Origin: Candidatus Nealsoniibacteriota bacterium
GTDB lineage: Bacteria > Patescibacteriota > Minisyncoccia > Minisyncoccales > PWPS01
Assembly (NCBI GenBank): GCA_003551845.1
Contig: PUNQ01000040.1
Coordinates: forward strand, 1-53,996
Length of the DNA stretch: 53,996 nucleotides
Direction of reading: 5' to 3'
The first letter of the stretch is position 1. The number at the start of each line of letters is the position of its first letter. The notes under the pieces were generated by a model. The model was not told the origin of the DNA, did no database searches, and saw only the letters and a program-made list of their open reading frames with translations. The translations under genes were made by a program, and so were the position numbers. Positions 1 to 9,352 of the stretch are shown one piece after another.

Positions 1-383
1 GCCAAGAAAGGGGACAGCTTGGAGAGGACTCCGAAAGTTTTGTAATACGGAGTACAAAATGAAAAAAACAGAGCCAAAGAAGCGGCACTGAAAGCTCTGA
101 GTATAATTAATGCTCCAAAATAAAAATCAGCTTGACTGACTGCGAAGATGAGTGCAAAAAAAGTCGGATAAAGTGCCCATTTAAAAATTTTGGTGATCGG
201 TAATGATCCGGCAAAACCCAAAAGATAAACCGAAAAGAGAACAATCAGTAAAACCGATGGATTTTCAGTAAATACTATTGAAGCTAAAACAAAAAAGAAA
301 AATGCCAGCTTAAAGTAAACTGACATCTTCTGAAAATCTCCTTCTCTATTTGCAAAATCGTCCATCAAATAGATTGAACTCAT
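1..383 (-). CDS. cbiQ: Energy-coupling factor transporter transmembrane protein, CbiQ-like (truncated by window start)
   Basis: Minus-strand reading from ATG at 383: MSSIYLMDDFANREGDFQKMSVYFKLAFFFLVLASIVF..., hydrophobic and running off the window. Its ATG overlaps the cbiM stop (ATGA). Confidence 0.65.
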   Translation of the reverse strand, partial: MSSIYLMDDFANREGDFQKMSVYFKLAFFFFVLASIVFTENPSVLLIVLFSVYLLGFAGSLPITKIFKWALYPTFFALIFAVSQADFYFGALIILRAFSAASLALFFSFCTPYYKTFGVLSKLSPFL

Positions 384-1348
384 AAAAGATCCGGCTTTCC
401 TTTGGATATGAAGCTGATAGCCATTCCGACTACGATCGATTCTATTATCGCCGCATACAGAAATATCGGTAAGGCGATAGCAAAAAATCTCTTTAACGAA
501 ATCTCATCATCATAATAGTCTTCCGGATCATGACTATGGCTGTGGTCATGGTCATTCTCGTGATCGTGATCTTCTACATCTCCTTCATGATGGTCATTTC
601 CATGATATTCTTCATGGTGGTGGCCGTCCTCATCATTTTCATATTCTTGGTCATTATCTTCTTCGTGACCGTCTCCATGATCTCCATGGTGAACTTCTTC
701 GTGCCCATGATCTTCTTCATCTTCTTTATAATGACTTTCTTCGTGTCCGTCACTTTCATATTCATGATCTCCGTGGTGATCTTCTTCGTGCCCATGATCT
801 TCTTCGTGATGATAATGGCCGTGATCGTGACTGTGGTCATGAATCAAGACTTCTTCCGGATTCAGATTGATGGCAAAAACCATCCCTCCCAAAAGAAGAA
901 AAGAAGCCATAAGACTTAAAAAGGTGACTACTCCACCGACAACCCCTTTCAATGCGGATCCCTTTTCGGAAATAATACTTTTAGCTAAACCGAAAAGATA
1001 AAAACCGAAAAGGGCTTGTGACCATAAAAGCAAGGTGTTTAATCCTATAACCGTAACTCCGCCGTGACCAATCGAGGACAAAAGCGAATTAACGATAAAA
1101 GAGACTATCAACGCCCACCACGGACCGACTATGATTCCCACCAAAACCATCAGGTTGATATGGGCCGGCAGCCCCAAGGGAACCGACATAACTATCAGCG
1201 ACAGAGCGGCAAACAGAGCCGCCAGAGGCATCTTTTCTTCCTGTTTTTTTGCAAAGTAAATTGCCACTACGAGCAAACCGACAACCAGTATCAATCCGGC
1301 TATCCAGAGCCAAGGTGGCAATACTCCGTCGGGTATTTCTATATGCAT
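380..1348 (-). CDS. cbiM: CbiM-family ECF transporter substrate-capture protein (Co/Ni type) with a long His/Asp/Glu-rich insertion
   Basis: N-terminus MHIEIPDGVLPPWLW resembles the CbiM MHIPDGFL motif; multi-TM; about 110-aa His-rich loop before the last TM; adjacent to a CbiQ-like gene. Confidence 0.8.
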   Translation of the reverse strand: MHIEIPDGVLPPWLWIAGLILVVGLLVVAIYFAKKQEEKMPLAALFAALSLIVMSVPLGLPAHINLMVLVGIIVGPWWALIVSFIVNSLLSSIGHGGVTVIGLNTLLLWSQALFGFYLFGLAKSIISEKGSALKGVVGGVVTFLSLMASFLLLGGMVFAINLNPEEVLIHDHSHDHGHYHHEEDHGHEEDHHGDHEYESDGHEESHYKEDEEDHGHEEVHHGDHGDGHEEDNDQEYENDEDGHHHEEYHGNDHHEGDVEDHDHENDHDHSHSHDPEDYYDDEISLKRFFAIALPIFLYAAIIESIVVGMAISFISKGKPDLL

Positions 1349-1349
1349 A

Positions 1350-2879
1350 TTATTTTGCGTATTCGATTACTCTTTTTTCTCTTATAACGTTAACCTTTAT
1401 TTCTCCGGGATAGTTGAGTTCTTTTTCTATTTTATTGGCAATATCCTTGGATAACTTTTTAGCTTCCAGATCATTAATTTCATCCGGCTTGACAAAAACC
1501 CTGACTTCTCTTCCCGCCTGCACCGCATACACTTTTTTAACTCCCGAAAATGCGGAGGCCACTTCTTCCAATTCTTTCAATCTTTTTAAATAATTTTCCA
1601 AAGTGTCTTTTCTCGCTCCCGGCCTGGCTCCGGAAATCGCATCCGCCGTTTGCACTATCACCGATTCTATAGTTTCATATTCATAATCTTCATGATGTGA
1701 CTTCATTGCGTCTATTACTTCTTGTCTGACACCGAATTTTTCCAAAACCCTTATTCCTATATCGACATGAGACCCTTCCACCTTGTGATCCAAGGCTTTT
1801 CCGATATCATGAAGGAGTCCCGCTTTTTTACAAACGAATTGATCCGCACCTATTTCCGCAGCCAAGGCTTCAGCCAAATAACTGACTTCTCTGGAATGCA
1901 GTAATACGTTTTGGCCGTAACTCGACCTGTAATAAAGCCTTCCCAAAAGTCTTATTATCTTCGGGTCAAGTTCAACTATACCCGTATCGTAAACGGCCTG
2001 TTCTCCCGCCTTTTTAATTTGATCGGAGACCTCTTCTTCCGCCTTTTCAACCATCTCTTCAATTCTGGCCGGTTGGATCCGCCCGTCGAAGATCAGTTTT
2101 TCCAAAGCGGTTTTTGCAATCTGTCTTCTTATCGGATCAAAGCTTGATATTAAAACCGTTTCCGGCGTATCGTCAACCACGACTTCCACTCCGGTCAGCT
2201 TTTCCAATGTTTTTATATTTCTTCCTTCTTTCCCGATAATTCTTCCCTTTATATCGTCATCAGGAAGAGAGACATTGGTTGTGGTCAAGTCTTGTGCTTG
2301 GGAGTGACTGTATTTTTGAATTACCGTAGCTAAAATTTCCTTGGCTTTTCTTTCATACCTTTCTTTTCCCTGTTCCTCCAATTTTCTTATCTTTTCCAAA
2401 ATATCGGCTTCCATTTCTTTTTCTATTCTTTTCATTATTTCCTCCTCGGCTTCTTCCTTGCTCAATTCGGATATTCTTTTCAGTTCTTGATCGGCTTCTT
2501 CCCGAAGCTCTTCAATTCTTTTTTTTACTTTTTGGAGTTTTTTTACTCTTTCTTCAAAATTCCTTTCCTTTTCCTCGAAGTCGGCGATCTTTTTGTCTAT
2601 ATTGTTCTCTCTTCTGAGTAAAAACTTTTCTTTTTTTCTTAATTTTTCACTTTTTTCCTCCGCTTCACTTCTGGCTTCTTCAAGAAGGCTTTCCGCTTTT
2701 TCGCGCGCCCTTTCAACCATTTTTCTGCTTTTCTCTCGGGCGGCGTTCATTCTATTTTGTACTTTCGTCTCTATCGCTTCATAGTCTCTTTTCGCTACTT
2801 TTTGACGAGCATGATAACCCAAAACGGACCCTGCCATCAGGGCTACCGCACCCACCAAGAGAGTGATTAAATTTTCCAT
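1350..2879 (-). CDS. rny: Ribonuclease Y (TM, coiled coil, KH, HD)
   Basis: N-terminal TM, long coiled coil, KH motif GRIIGKEGRNIKTLEKLTGVEVVVDDTPETV, HD motif LLHDIGKALDH. Confidence 0.93.
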   Translation of the reverse strand: MENLITLLVGAVALMAGSVLGYHARQKVAKRDYEAIETKVQNRMNAAREKSRKMVERAREKAESLLEEARSEAEEKSEKLRKKEKFLLRRENNIDKKIADFEEKERNFEERVKKLQKVKKRIEELREEADQELKRISELSKEEAEEEIMKRIEKEMEADILEKIRKLEEQGKERYERKAKEILATVIQKYSHSQAQDLTTTNVSLPDDDIKGRIIGKEGRNIKTLEKLTGVEVVVDDTPETVLISSFDPIRRQIAKTALEKLIFDGRIQPARIEEMVEKAEEEVSDQIKKAGEQAVYDTGIVELDPKIIRLLGRLYYRSSYGQNVLLHSREVSYLAEALAAEIGADQFVCKKAGLLHDIGKALDHKVEGSHVDIGIRVLEKFGVRQEVIDAMKSHHEDYEYETIESVIVQTADAISGARPGARKDTLENYLKRLKELEEVASAFSGVKKVYAVQAGREVRVFVKPDEINDLEAKKLSKDIANKIEKELNYPGEIKVNVIREKRVIEYAK

Positions 2880-3065
2880 ATTCTATTGTTTTTGGCATTT
2901 TATACACGCTTAAAATTGATACCAAATCAGGCTAAGCCGGATTAAATCGATTTTTGCAGTAATTCTATATGCTTTTTGATTTTCAATCGGATCGAGTGAA
3001 AATAATCCGGTATTTTTTAATAATTTATATTAAAAATATATCAGAGAAGCGGTTTTATGTCAACG

Positions 3066-3092
3066 AAAAAACCCGCTTTGAACGGGTTTTCG
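3066..3092 (-). terminator. Intrinsic terminator downstream of clpP
   Basis: aaaacccg-ctttgaa-cgggtttt hairpin 3' of the minus-strand clpP stop (3107), with T-rich sequence on the minus strand. Confidence 0.7.
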
Positions 3093-3106
3093 CTTTTTCT
3101 CTTTTA

Positions 3107-3706
3107 CTACTCTTTTTTCAGTTTTTGTTCCTTGGATATCACTTTGTCTATCAGTCCGTATTCCTTGGCTTCCTCGGCACTCATATAAAAATCTCTGTCG
3201 GTGTCCTTTTCTATTTTTTTCAAGGTTTGGCCGGTGTGAGAAGAAAGAATTTCGTTTAATTTTTTTCTGATCTTCAAAATATGATCGGCGGCAATCTCTA
3301 TCTTGGCCGCTTCACCTTCCACTCCTCCCATTACCTGATGAAGCATAACTTCCGAGTTGGGAAGTCCGAATCGTTTACCTTCGGCTCCCGATCCCAAAAG
3401 TACAGCTCCCATGGACGCCGCTATTCCGACACAAACGGTCGATACGTCCGATTCGACGTATTGCATGGTATCGTAAACGGCCATTCCGGCGGTAACCGAT
3501 CCTCCGGGGCTGTTTATATAAAGTTGAATATCCTTTTGAGAATTCTCACTCGCCAAAAAGAGCAGTTGAGCGATAATTGAATTGGCTACCTGATCATTAA
3601 TCGGACCCCCCAAAAAGATTATTCTTTCTTTTAGAAGACGGGAATAGATATCGTAAGCTCTTTCTCCCCGTGGACTTTTTTCGATTACTGTCGGTATTAA
3701 ATTCAT
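3107..3706 (-). CDS. clpP: ATP-dependent Clp protease proteolytic subunit
   Basis: [36 protein letters not shown]..., [31 protein letters not shown] typical ClpP motifs. Confidence 0.95.
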   Translation of the reverse strand: MNLIPTVIEKSPRGERAYDIYSRLLKERIIFLGGPINDQVANSIIAQLLFLASENSQKDIQLYINSPGGSVTAGMAVYDTMQYVESDVSTVCVGIAASMGAVLLGSGAEGKRFGLPNSEVMLHQVMGGVEGEAAKIEIAADHILKIRKKLNEILSSHTGQTLKKIEKDTDRDFYMSAEEAKEYGLIDKVISKEQKLKKE

Positions 3707-3730
3707 AATTTTTAAATTTTTATGACTTTA

Positions 3731-4912
3731 TTAATTTTTATCCTCTTTTTCCGTTTTAGCATCATCCTTCTCATCTTCTTCATTCTCCCCATTCTCCTCA
3801 TTTTCTTCTTCTGAGGATTTTTCACCCAGAGCTTTTACGTCTATTTTCCATCCGGTTAAATTTGCCGCCAAACGGACATTCTGTCCGTCCTTGCCGATAG
3901 CCAAAGAAAGCTCATCTTCCGAGACTACGGCTACCGCTTTATTTTCTTCCAGAACTTCTACTCTGTGAACATTTGCCGGAGACAGTGCGTTGGAGATGAA
4001 TTCCTCTTCATCTTCGGACCATTCAATTATATCTATCTTCTCTCCATCCAATTCCGAAATTATCGCCCCCACCCTGGTTCCTCTTTGCCCTACCGCCGTT
4101 CCGACCGGATCCACGCCCTCTTCTTCTGAAAAAACAGCTACCTTGCTTCTCGATCCGGCCTCGCGGGCAATCGCTTTTATCTCCACCACTCCGGTCGATA
4201 TTTCCGGAACTTCCAGCTCGAAAAGCTTGGAAACCAGCTTGGGAAAGCTTCTTGAAAGATGAACTTTGGGGCCTTTGGAGCTTTTTTCCACTTTTAAAAC
4301 ATACATCTTGTACCGCTGCCCCGACTTGTAAAACTCACCCGGAATCTGTTCTTCTTTGGATAAAATTCCCAAAACCTTTCCTATATCGACCAAAATATTT
4401 CTTCCTTCTATTCTTTGAACCACTCCCGAAACCACCTCTCCTTCTTTTTCTTTGTATTCTTCATAAGTCAAGTTTCTCTCCGTTTCTTTTATCTTCTGAA
4501 GAACTACCTGTTTTGCCGTTTGAGCCGCAATCCTCCCGAAATCTTCCTTGCTTTCCAACTCTTCTTTGATTTCTTCTCCCGGCTCCGCATCATCGATTTC
4601 GTCGGCCATTACGTGACGCTTCGGATTGAATCTAACTTTTTCTCCGGCGCTTTTCATCTCTCCCTTTTTCAGCTTTTCCAACTCCTCGTCAGTTAAAATC
4701 ATATCTTCATCGACGACTTTTTTAACTTTCCAGAACTTCACTTCTCCGTTTTTCGGGTTGAAGTCGGCTTTTATCAAATCTCCCTTTTCTCCGTATTCTT
4801 TTTTATAGGCCGTGGCTATGGCCTGTTCGACAACATCGAGAATCCTGTCTTCCGGAATCTCTTTTTCGGCCGCTATTTGTGACATGGCCGCTGCAAATGA
4901 TTTCAAATCCAT
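3731..4912 (-). CDS. nusA: Transcription termination/antitermination factor NusA
   Basis: NusA N-domain, S1 (GEVVSGVVQRIEGRNILVDIGK), KH motifs (VGQRGTRVGAIISELDGEKIDII; LAIGKDGQNVRLAANLTGWKIDV). Confidence 0.95.
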   Translation of the reverse strand: MDLKSFAAAMSQIAAEKEIPEDRILDVVEQAIATAYKKEYGEKGDLIKADFNPKNGEVKFWKVKKVVDEDMILTDEELEKLKKGEMKSAGEKVRFNPKRHVMADEIDDAEPGEEIKEELESKEDFGRIAAQTAKQVVLQKIKETERNLTYEEYKEKEGEVVSGVVQRIEGRNILVDIGKVLGILSKEEQIPGEFYKSGQRYKMYVLKVEKSSKGPKVHLSRSFPKLVSKLFELEVPEISTGVVEIKAIAREAGSRSKVAVFSEEEGVDPVGTAVGQRGTRVGAIISELDGEKIDIIEWSEDEEEFISNALSPANVHRVEVLEENKAVAVVSEDELSLAIGKDGQNVRLAANLTGWKIDVKALGEKSSEEENEENGENEEDEKDDAKTEKEDKN

Positions 4913-4954
4913 AATGGTTTCGGTTACGTGAATAATAAATTACTTTTAAAAAGA

Positions 4955-4972
4955 GTCCGCTTTAATGCGGAC
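4955..4972. terminator. GC-rich hairpin between the cca/small-ORF region and nusA; terminator-like on the minus strand
   Basis: gtccgc-tttaat-gcggac; on the minus strand followed by TCTTTTTAAAA. Confidence 0.4.
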
Positions 4973-5098
4973 ATCTTTCATATCTTTACCGTCTTTACTT
5001 CAAGATAATTGAATTTCCCTTAATTGTCAAATAGTCGAAGACTTGAAAAACACCACTTTATGTTTTAGACTTCAAGCAGATTAGATAATCAAATTATT

Positions 5099-5266
5099 AT
5101 GACTGAAAGAGCTAAAAAATTACTGGTGGTTTTATTCATCTCAATTATAATATTCATTTTGGCTTGGATCTTCAGACCTTTCGAGCCCGAAGAAGAAACC
5201 TTTAATCAAGAAGATGAGGAGCAAGAAGACGTAATGCCCTCTCCCGGAGAAATTCCCGAGTTTTAA
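5099..5266 (+). CDS. Small single-TM acidic-tailed protein (55 aa)
   Basis: ATG at 5099 to TAA at 5264-5266: MTERAKKLLVVLFISIIIFILAWIFRPFEPEEETFNQEDEEQEDVMPSPGEIPEF. Below the ORF-track size cutoff; one hydrophobic helix. Confidence 0.5.
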   Translation: MTERAKKLLVVLFISIIIFILAWIFRPFEPEEETFNQEDEEQEDVMPSPGEIPEF

Positions 5267-6718
5267 TCAGAGCCAATACTTTTTTTTGGTCATTTCGTCA
5301 CGCTTGCTTTCCACTCTTTCAATGCTTTCACGGCTCGCATCTGCGAGCTTTTTCAGCTTTTTATCTTCCATATCTCCCAAACTTTTAATTCTACCGATCA
5401 AAAGATCTCTCTTGTTTTTTTTGGGATCGGACAAAACTTCGGCTAAAAGAATATTCAAAATATCTCCGACTTTGGGTCCGGGATCAATTTTCAAAACTTC
5501 CATCACGTCATCTCCGTCAACTTCCAACATATTGGTAGTTATCGGATCCCGTGAAACTTTCTCCACTACATATTGAAGGTGTCTCAGCTTATACGGCTCG
5601 GCCTTGGGAACTCCGGACCCTATTCGATCCGCTTTTCTCACTTTGATCAAATCATCCATATTTTCTTTTCCGACCTTTCTGACCAGTCTCCTCACGGAAG
5701 ATTCCGATACTTCCCCCACGTTATAATAAAAGAGGTGATATCTGACCAGTTTGGTTATTTTCTCGATATCCTTTTTGGAAAATTTCAATCGCTTCAATAT
5801 TTTTTCAGCCAGCCTTTCACCGACCACTTCATGATTATAGAAGGTAGCCTCCTCTCCTTTTCCCTCTTTTACTTCCGGCTTGGCTATATCATGAAGAAGA
5901 GCCGCCATCCTGACATGCATATTGTAGTCCTGCTCGGCGGCATATTTCAAAGATAAAATAGAATGCTCATAACAGTCGTAAATGTGATGCTTGTTTTGGT
6001 CCATTCCGTATCCCCTCTCCAATTCCGGAATTATATGTTTTAACAACTTCAACCTTCTCAATATCTCAATTCCCGTGGCGGCATTCTTGCTCATTATTAT
6101 CTTCAACAACTCATCCCTTATTCTTTCATTGGATATTTCGGCTAAAAGAGAGGAGTTTTCAATTATCGCCTTCTCGGTCTTTTTTTCTATTTTGAACTCC
6201 AAAGTTGTTGCGAAGCGAGCCGCTCTCATCATTCTCAGTCCGTCTTCGGCGAATCTTTCTTCCGGATCTCCGACCGCTCTTATTACCTTCTTTTCGAGAT
6301 CCTTTCGCCCTTCAAAAAGATCTATCAGCTGTGAGTCTTTTCCTATTTTCATCGCCAAAGCATTTATGGTGAAGTCTCTTCGAGAAAGATCTTCTTCTAT
6401 ACTTTGAGCCCATTCCACTTCTTCCGGATGCCTGCCGTCCTTATAATCTCTCTCCGTCCGGTAGGGTGTAATTTCAACCTCTCTTAGCGATTCTTTCTCA
6501 CTGCCGGTAATTACCGTTACCGTGCCGAATCTGTTGTTCGAATAACTGTTTTCAAATATTTCTTCTATTTTTTTCGGATCGGCATTCGTGGCTATATCCC
6601 AATCATCGGGTACTTCTTTCAAAAGAATATCCCTGACACATCCGCCCACCGCGTAGGCTTCATACCCCGCTTTTTCCAATTTTTCGGATATTTTTTTTAT
6701 CTCTTCGGGTATTCTCAT
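5267..6718 (-). CDS. cca: CCA tRNA nucleotidyltransferase / poly(A) polymerase family with HD domain
   Basis: YAVGGCVRDILLKEVPDDWDIATNA; RRDFTINALAM; HD motif LLHDIAKPE. Confidence 0.92.
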   Translation of the reverse strand: MRIPEEIKKISEKLEKAGYEAYAVGGCVRDILLKEVPDDWDIATNADPKKIEEIFENSYSNNRFGTVTVITGSEKESLREVEITPYRTERDYKDGRHPEEVEWAQSIEEDLSRRDFTINALAMKIGKDSQLIDLFEGRKDLEKKVIRAVGDPEERFAEDGLRMMRAARFATTLEFKIEKKTEKAIIENSSLLAEISNERIRDELLKIIMSKNAATGIEILRRLKLLKHIIPELERGYGMDQNKHHIYDCYEHSILSLKYAAEQDYNMHVRMAALLHDIAKPEVKEGKGEEATFYNHEVVGERLAEKILKRLKFSKKDIEKITKLVRYHLFYYNVGEVSESSVRRLVRKVGKENMDDLIKVRKADRIGSGVPKAEPYKLRHLQYVVEKVSRDPITTNMLEVDGDDVMEVLKIDPGPKVGDILNILLAEVLSDPKKNKRDLLIGRIKSLGDMEDKKLKKLADASRESIERVESKRDEMTKKKYWL

Positions 6719-6809
6719 GGAGAAGTTTTTTTATTTTGACAATAAGCCATATTATTCTATCTTAAAAACTTGTTTTTTTCAATGATTTAATCTAAAATAA
6801 ACCATAAAG

Positions 6810-6883
6810 GCCCCCGTAGCTCAACCGGATAGAGCGTCCGGCTTCGGACCGGAAGGTTGAGGGTTCGAATCCTTCCGGGGGTA
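6810..6883 (+). tRNA. tRNA-Arg (anticodon TCG)
   Basis: Cloverleaf: acceptor GCCCCCG/CGGGGGT, anticodon stem TCCGG-CTTCGGA-CCGGA, T-loop TTCGAAT. Confidence 0.92.
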
Positions 6884-6922
6884 CAAACTTTATTTTTTCA
6901 AAAAATATTTTATAATTGGGAA

Positions 6923-8434
6923 ATGAAAAATAGCTTTCTTTTTTTGTTGGCGATCCTTTTTGTTATCCTCGCGGGCCCCTTACCCGTTTTCGCTAATGAT
7001 ATGGATGCGGACTCTTACGATATGGTGATAGTCGATGATGAAGGAGATATTCAGAGGATATTACAAATAGAATATGACGGCCTCGTACCTTGCGGAAGAT
7101 GCTTGAAAGCCGAGGTTTCCAACGGAGCACATCCCGTTTTCAACGTCGATTTGGACAGAATCCACGGATGCGACTCTGCAGCCTGGGGCTCGGGAAGTGA
7201 AACCTTCGTTCCCTGCACTCTTTGTCATGGCTTTATCGTTTTCGATCGTGTGGTAAGTTTTTTTCTGGGAGTCTTGATTCCCGCCCTGGCACTCCTTTTT
7301 ATCGTAATTTCGGGTTTGATAATGATTACTTCGACCGGCAACCCGGACAGGATAGAGACGGCTAAAAAGGCCTTCATAGCTTCCATAACCGGTGTATTTT
7401 TGGCTTACGCCTCTTGGGCAATAGTAACTTTGGTCATCTCCACTTTCATGGAATGGGATGAAGTGGAATGGTCCGTCGGAGGAATAGAAGTTCAACACAT
7501 GTGCAACGTAGTTGCCGAAGAAATCGATTTTCACACGGAGGATGAAGAAAATGGAGAAGAAAACGGGCCGGAGAACGGTAATGGAAATGGTCCCGTAAAT
7601 GGAAACGGGCCGGAGAACGGTAATGGAAACGGGTCGGAGAACGGTAATGATTATTTCGAACTGATTATTAATTGCGAAGACGGAGGAAATACTACTGCAG
7701 GCTGTGGAGATATGGATGTTGAGAGCGGAAGAACTCTTAATATTGAAGCTGTGCCCGAAGACGAATATGAATTTGCAGGCTGGAGTGATTGTGATAATGT
7801 TACCGAGAGGTTCTGTGAATTGGAAATGTCGGGAGATAGAAGTATTACTGCTCATTTTTCTGAAGAGTCAGCCACCGACCCCTCATATATGTGTCCGAGC
7901 GGAGAAGAGCAATGTGATAATTGGAGATCGGGAGCAGAGTTGGTGGAAGCCGAAGTTTGTGAACCTCCGCCCTTGCATGAAAAATATATCTGTTGCGAAT
8001 ATAATGACGATACTCATCGAGAAGGTTGTGAGGCTGCCTATTACTCTTTCAACTTTCAACACACTGAATATGGAGACGGCAGTGTTCTAATTCAGTGGTC
8101 ATATGGAGGTAATATAGAATGTGAGGGAGAAAATTTTGAAATAGAAGAAAATCCCGGCGAAATCATAGTTGCTCCGGAAGAAGAAACCACATACGCCATA
8201 AATTGCGAAAGGCCGGGTGGTCTGGAAAATATAAGAGAAGAAATAACAGTTTCTCCGGTAGAAGAGGAGTCAAAGGCGGAGTGGGTGTGTATGCAGGAAG
8301 AAGAAGAGTGTGAAAATAAAGAAGGGTTTGTGGAAGAAGACGAAGAAGGAGAGAAGTGTTCCGCTGATTTTGATGAATTCCCTTTTTGTGATGTCGCAGG
8401 GGGAGAAATGGCAAAATGTTGTATAAAAGAATAA
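6923..8434 (+). CDS. VirB2/TrbC-pilin-like two-TM protein fused to a GN/PEN-rich linker, an InlB-B-repeat-like domain and a Cys-rich C-terminus
   Basis: Refined start at 6923 because the ORF-track start lies inside the tRNA. Signal MKNSFLFLLAILFVILAGPLPVFA; TM pair FFLGVLIPALALLFIVISGLIMITSTGNPDRIETAKKAFIASITGVFLAYASWAIVTLVISTF; later FAGWSDCDNVTERFCELEMSGDRSITAHF. Confidence 0.7.
   Translation: MKNSFLFLLAILFVILAGPLPVFANDMDADSYDMVIVDDEGDIQRILQIEYDGLVPCGRCLKAEVSNGAHPVFNVDLDRIHGCDSAAWGSGSETFVPCTLCHGFIVFDRVVSFFLGVLIPALALLFIVISGLIMITSTGNPDRIETAKKAFIASITGVFLAYASWAIVTLVISTFMEWDEVEWSVGGIEVQHMCNVVAEEIDFHTEDEENGEENGPENGNGNGPVNGNGPENGNGNGSENGNDYFELIINCEDGGNTTAGCGDMDVESGRTLNIEAVPEDEYEFAGWSDCDNVTERFCELEMSGDRSITAHFSEESATDPSYMCPSGEEQCDNWRSGAELVEAEVCEPPPLHEKYICCEYNDDTHREGCEAAYYSFNFQHTEYGDGSVLIQWSYGGNIECEGENFEIEENPGEIIVAPEEETTYAINCERPGGLENIREEITVSPVEEESKAEWVCMQEEEECENKEGFVEEDEEGEKCSADFDEFPFCDVAGGEMAKCCIKE
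7561..7649 (+). repeat. Imperfect tandem minisatellite encoding the NGPENGNGNG linker
   Basis: aaacgggccggagaacggtaatggaaa at 7561-7587 and 7603-7629; third copy aaacgggtcggagaacggtaatg at 7627-7649. Confidence 0.8.
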
Positions 8435-8440
8435 CCAAAA

Positions 8441-8513
8441 GCCTCCGTAGCTCAACCGGCAGAGCAGGTCCCTCTTAAGGACAAGGTTCCGGGTTCGATC
8501 CCTGGCGGGGGCA
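8441..8513 (+). tRNA. tRNA-Lys (anticodon CTT)
   Basis: GCCTCCG/CGGGGGC acceptor, anticodon loop CTCTTAA, T-arm CCGGG-TTCGATC-CCTGG. Confidence 0.9.
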
Positions 8514-8569
8514 CAAAAAAAGGTTTAAAATTCAAAGAATTTGTAGTATAGTTAATCAAGAAAAAATAA

Positions 8570-8851
8570 ATGACAAATACAATGAAAACGGAAAAAGAAA
8601 AAGCGGAAATACTTAACGAGTACGGTTTGGACGAAAACGACACCGGTTCTCCGGAAGCTCAAATCGCAATCCTTACCGCAGAGATAAATAATCTTTTCGA
8701 GCATCTCGAAGACCATCCCAAAGACAAGCACTCCAGAAAGGGGCTGGTCGGAATGGTAAACAAAAGAAAAAAACTTCTCAAATACTTGAAAAGAGAAGAT
8801 GAAGGCAGGTACGAGGAAATTATTAAAAAAACCGGACTTAAAAGTAAATGA
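8570..8851 (+). CDS. rpsO: 30S ribosomal protein S15
   Basis: [52 protein letters not shown]. Confidence 0.96.
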   Translation: MTNTMKTEKEKAEILNEYGLDENDTGSPEAQIAILTAEINNLFEHLEDHPKDKHSRKGLVGMVNKRKKLLKYLKREDEGRYEEIIKKTGLKSK

Positions 8852-9351
8852 CAATAAAGCACAAGGGCCAAAGAGTGGTCGTTTTGATGGATGTTCAAAA
8901 TCTTTACCACTCGGCCAAACATTTATATCAGTCGAGAGTCGACTTCAAGCAAGTTTTAAATCTCGGCGTAAGTAAAAGAACCCTGATTCGTTCTTTCGCC
9001 TACGTCATAAGAACGAAAAGCGGGGAAGAAAAATCTTTTTTTGACGCTTTAACCAACCTGGGTATAGAGACCAGGATTAAGGACCTTCAAGAATATCAGG
9101 GAGGATTCAAGAAAGGAGATTGGGATGTCGGCCTGGTGGTGGATGCAATCAGGCTTTCCGGAAGTGTCGATTCCATAGTTTTGGTCACCGGTGACGGTGA
9201 CTTTGTTCCTTTGGTGGAATATCTACAAAATAAAGGAATAAGAGTTGAAGTTATCGCCTTCAAGCGGTCAGCTTCTTCAAAACTGATAGAAGCCGCCGAT
9301 GAATTCATGGACCTGGAAGAAAACCCCAAAAAATATCTACTTAAAAAATAA
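8848..9351 (+). CDS. NYN domain (LabA/DUF88-type, PIN-like) putative ribonuclease
   Basis: [15 protein letters not shown]...[72 protein letters not shown] overlap with rpsO. Confidence 0.85.
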   Translation: MTIKHKGQRVVVLMDVQNLYHSAKHLYQSRVDFKQVLNLGVSKRTLIRSFAYVIRTKSGEEKSFFDALTNLGIETRIKDLQEYQGGFKKGDWDVGLVVDAIRLSGSVDSIVLVTGDGDFVPLVEYLQNKGIRVEVIAFKRSASSKLIEAADEFMDLEENPKKYLLKK

Positions 9352-9352
9352 T

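Noticed and set aside
530-919. 129-aa plus-strand ORF rich in V/I/F/M
   Set aside because: Mirror of the His/Asp/Glu-rich region of cbiM; low-complexity antisense artefact.
1064-1387. 107-aa and 74-aa ORFs overlapping cbiM
   Set aside because: Out-of-frame/antisense to a well-supported CbiM coding region.
7061-7855. 264-aa minus-strand ORF
   Set aside because: Antisense to the pilin/InlB-like gene, with repeats mirroring the NG linker; no independent support.
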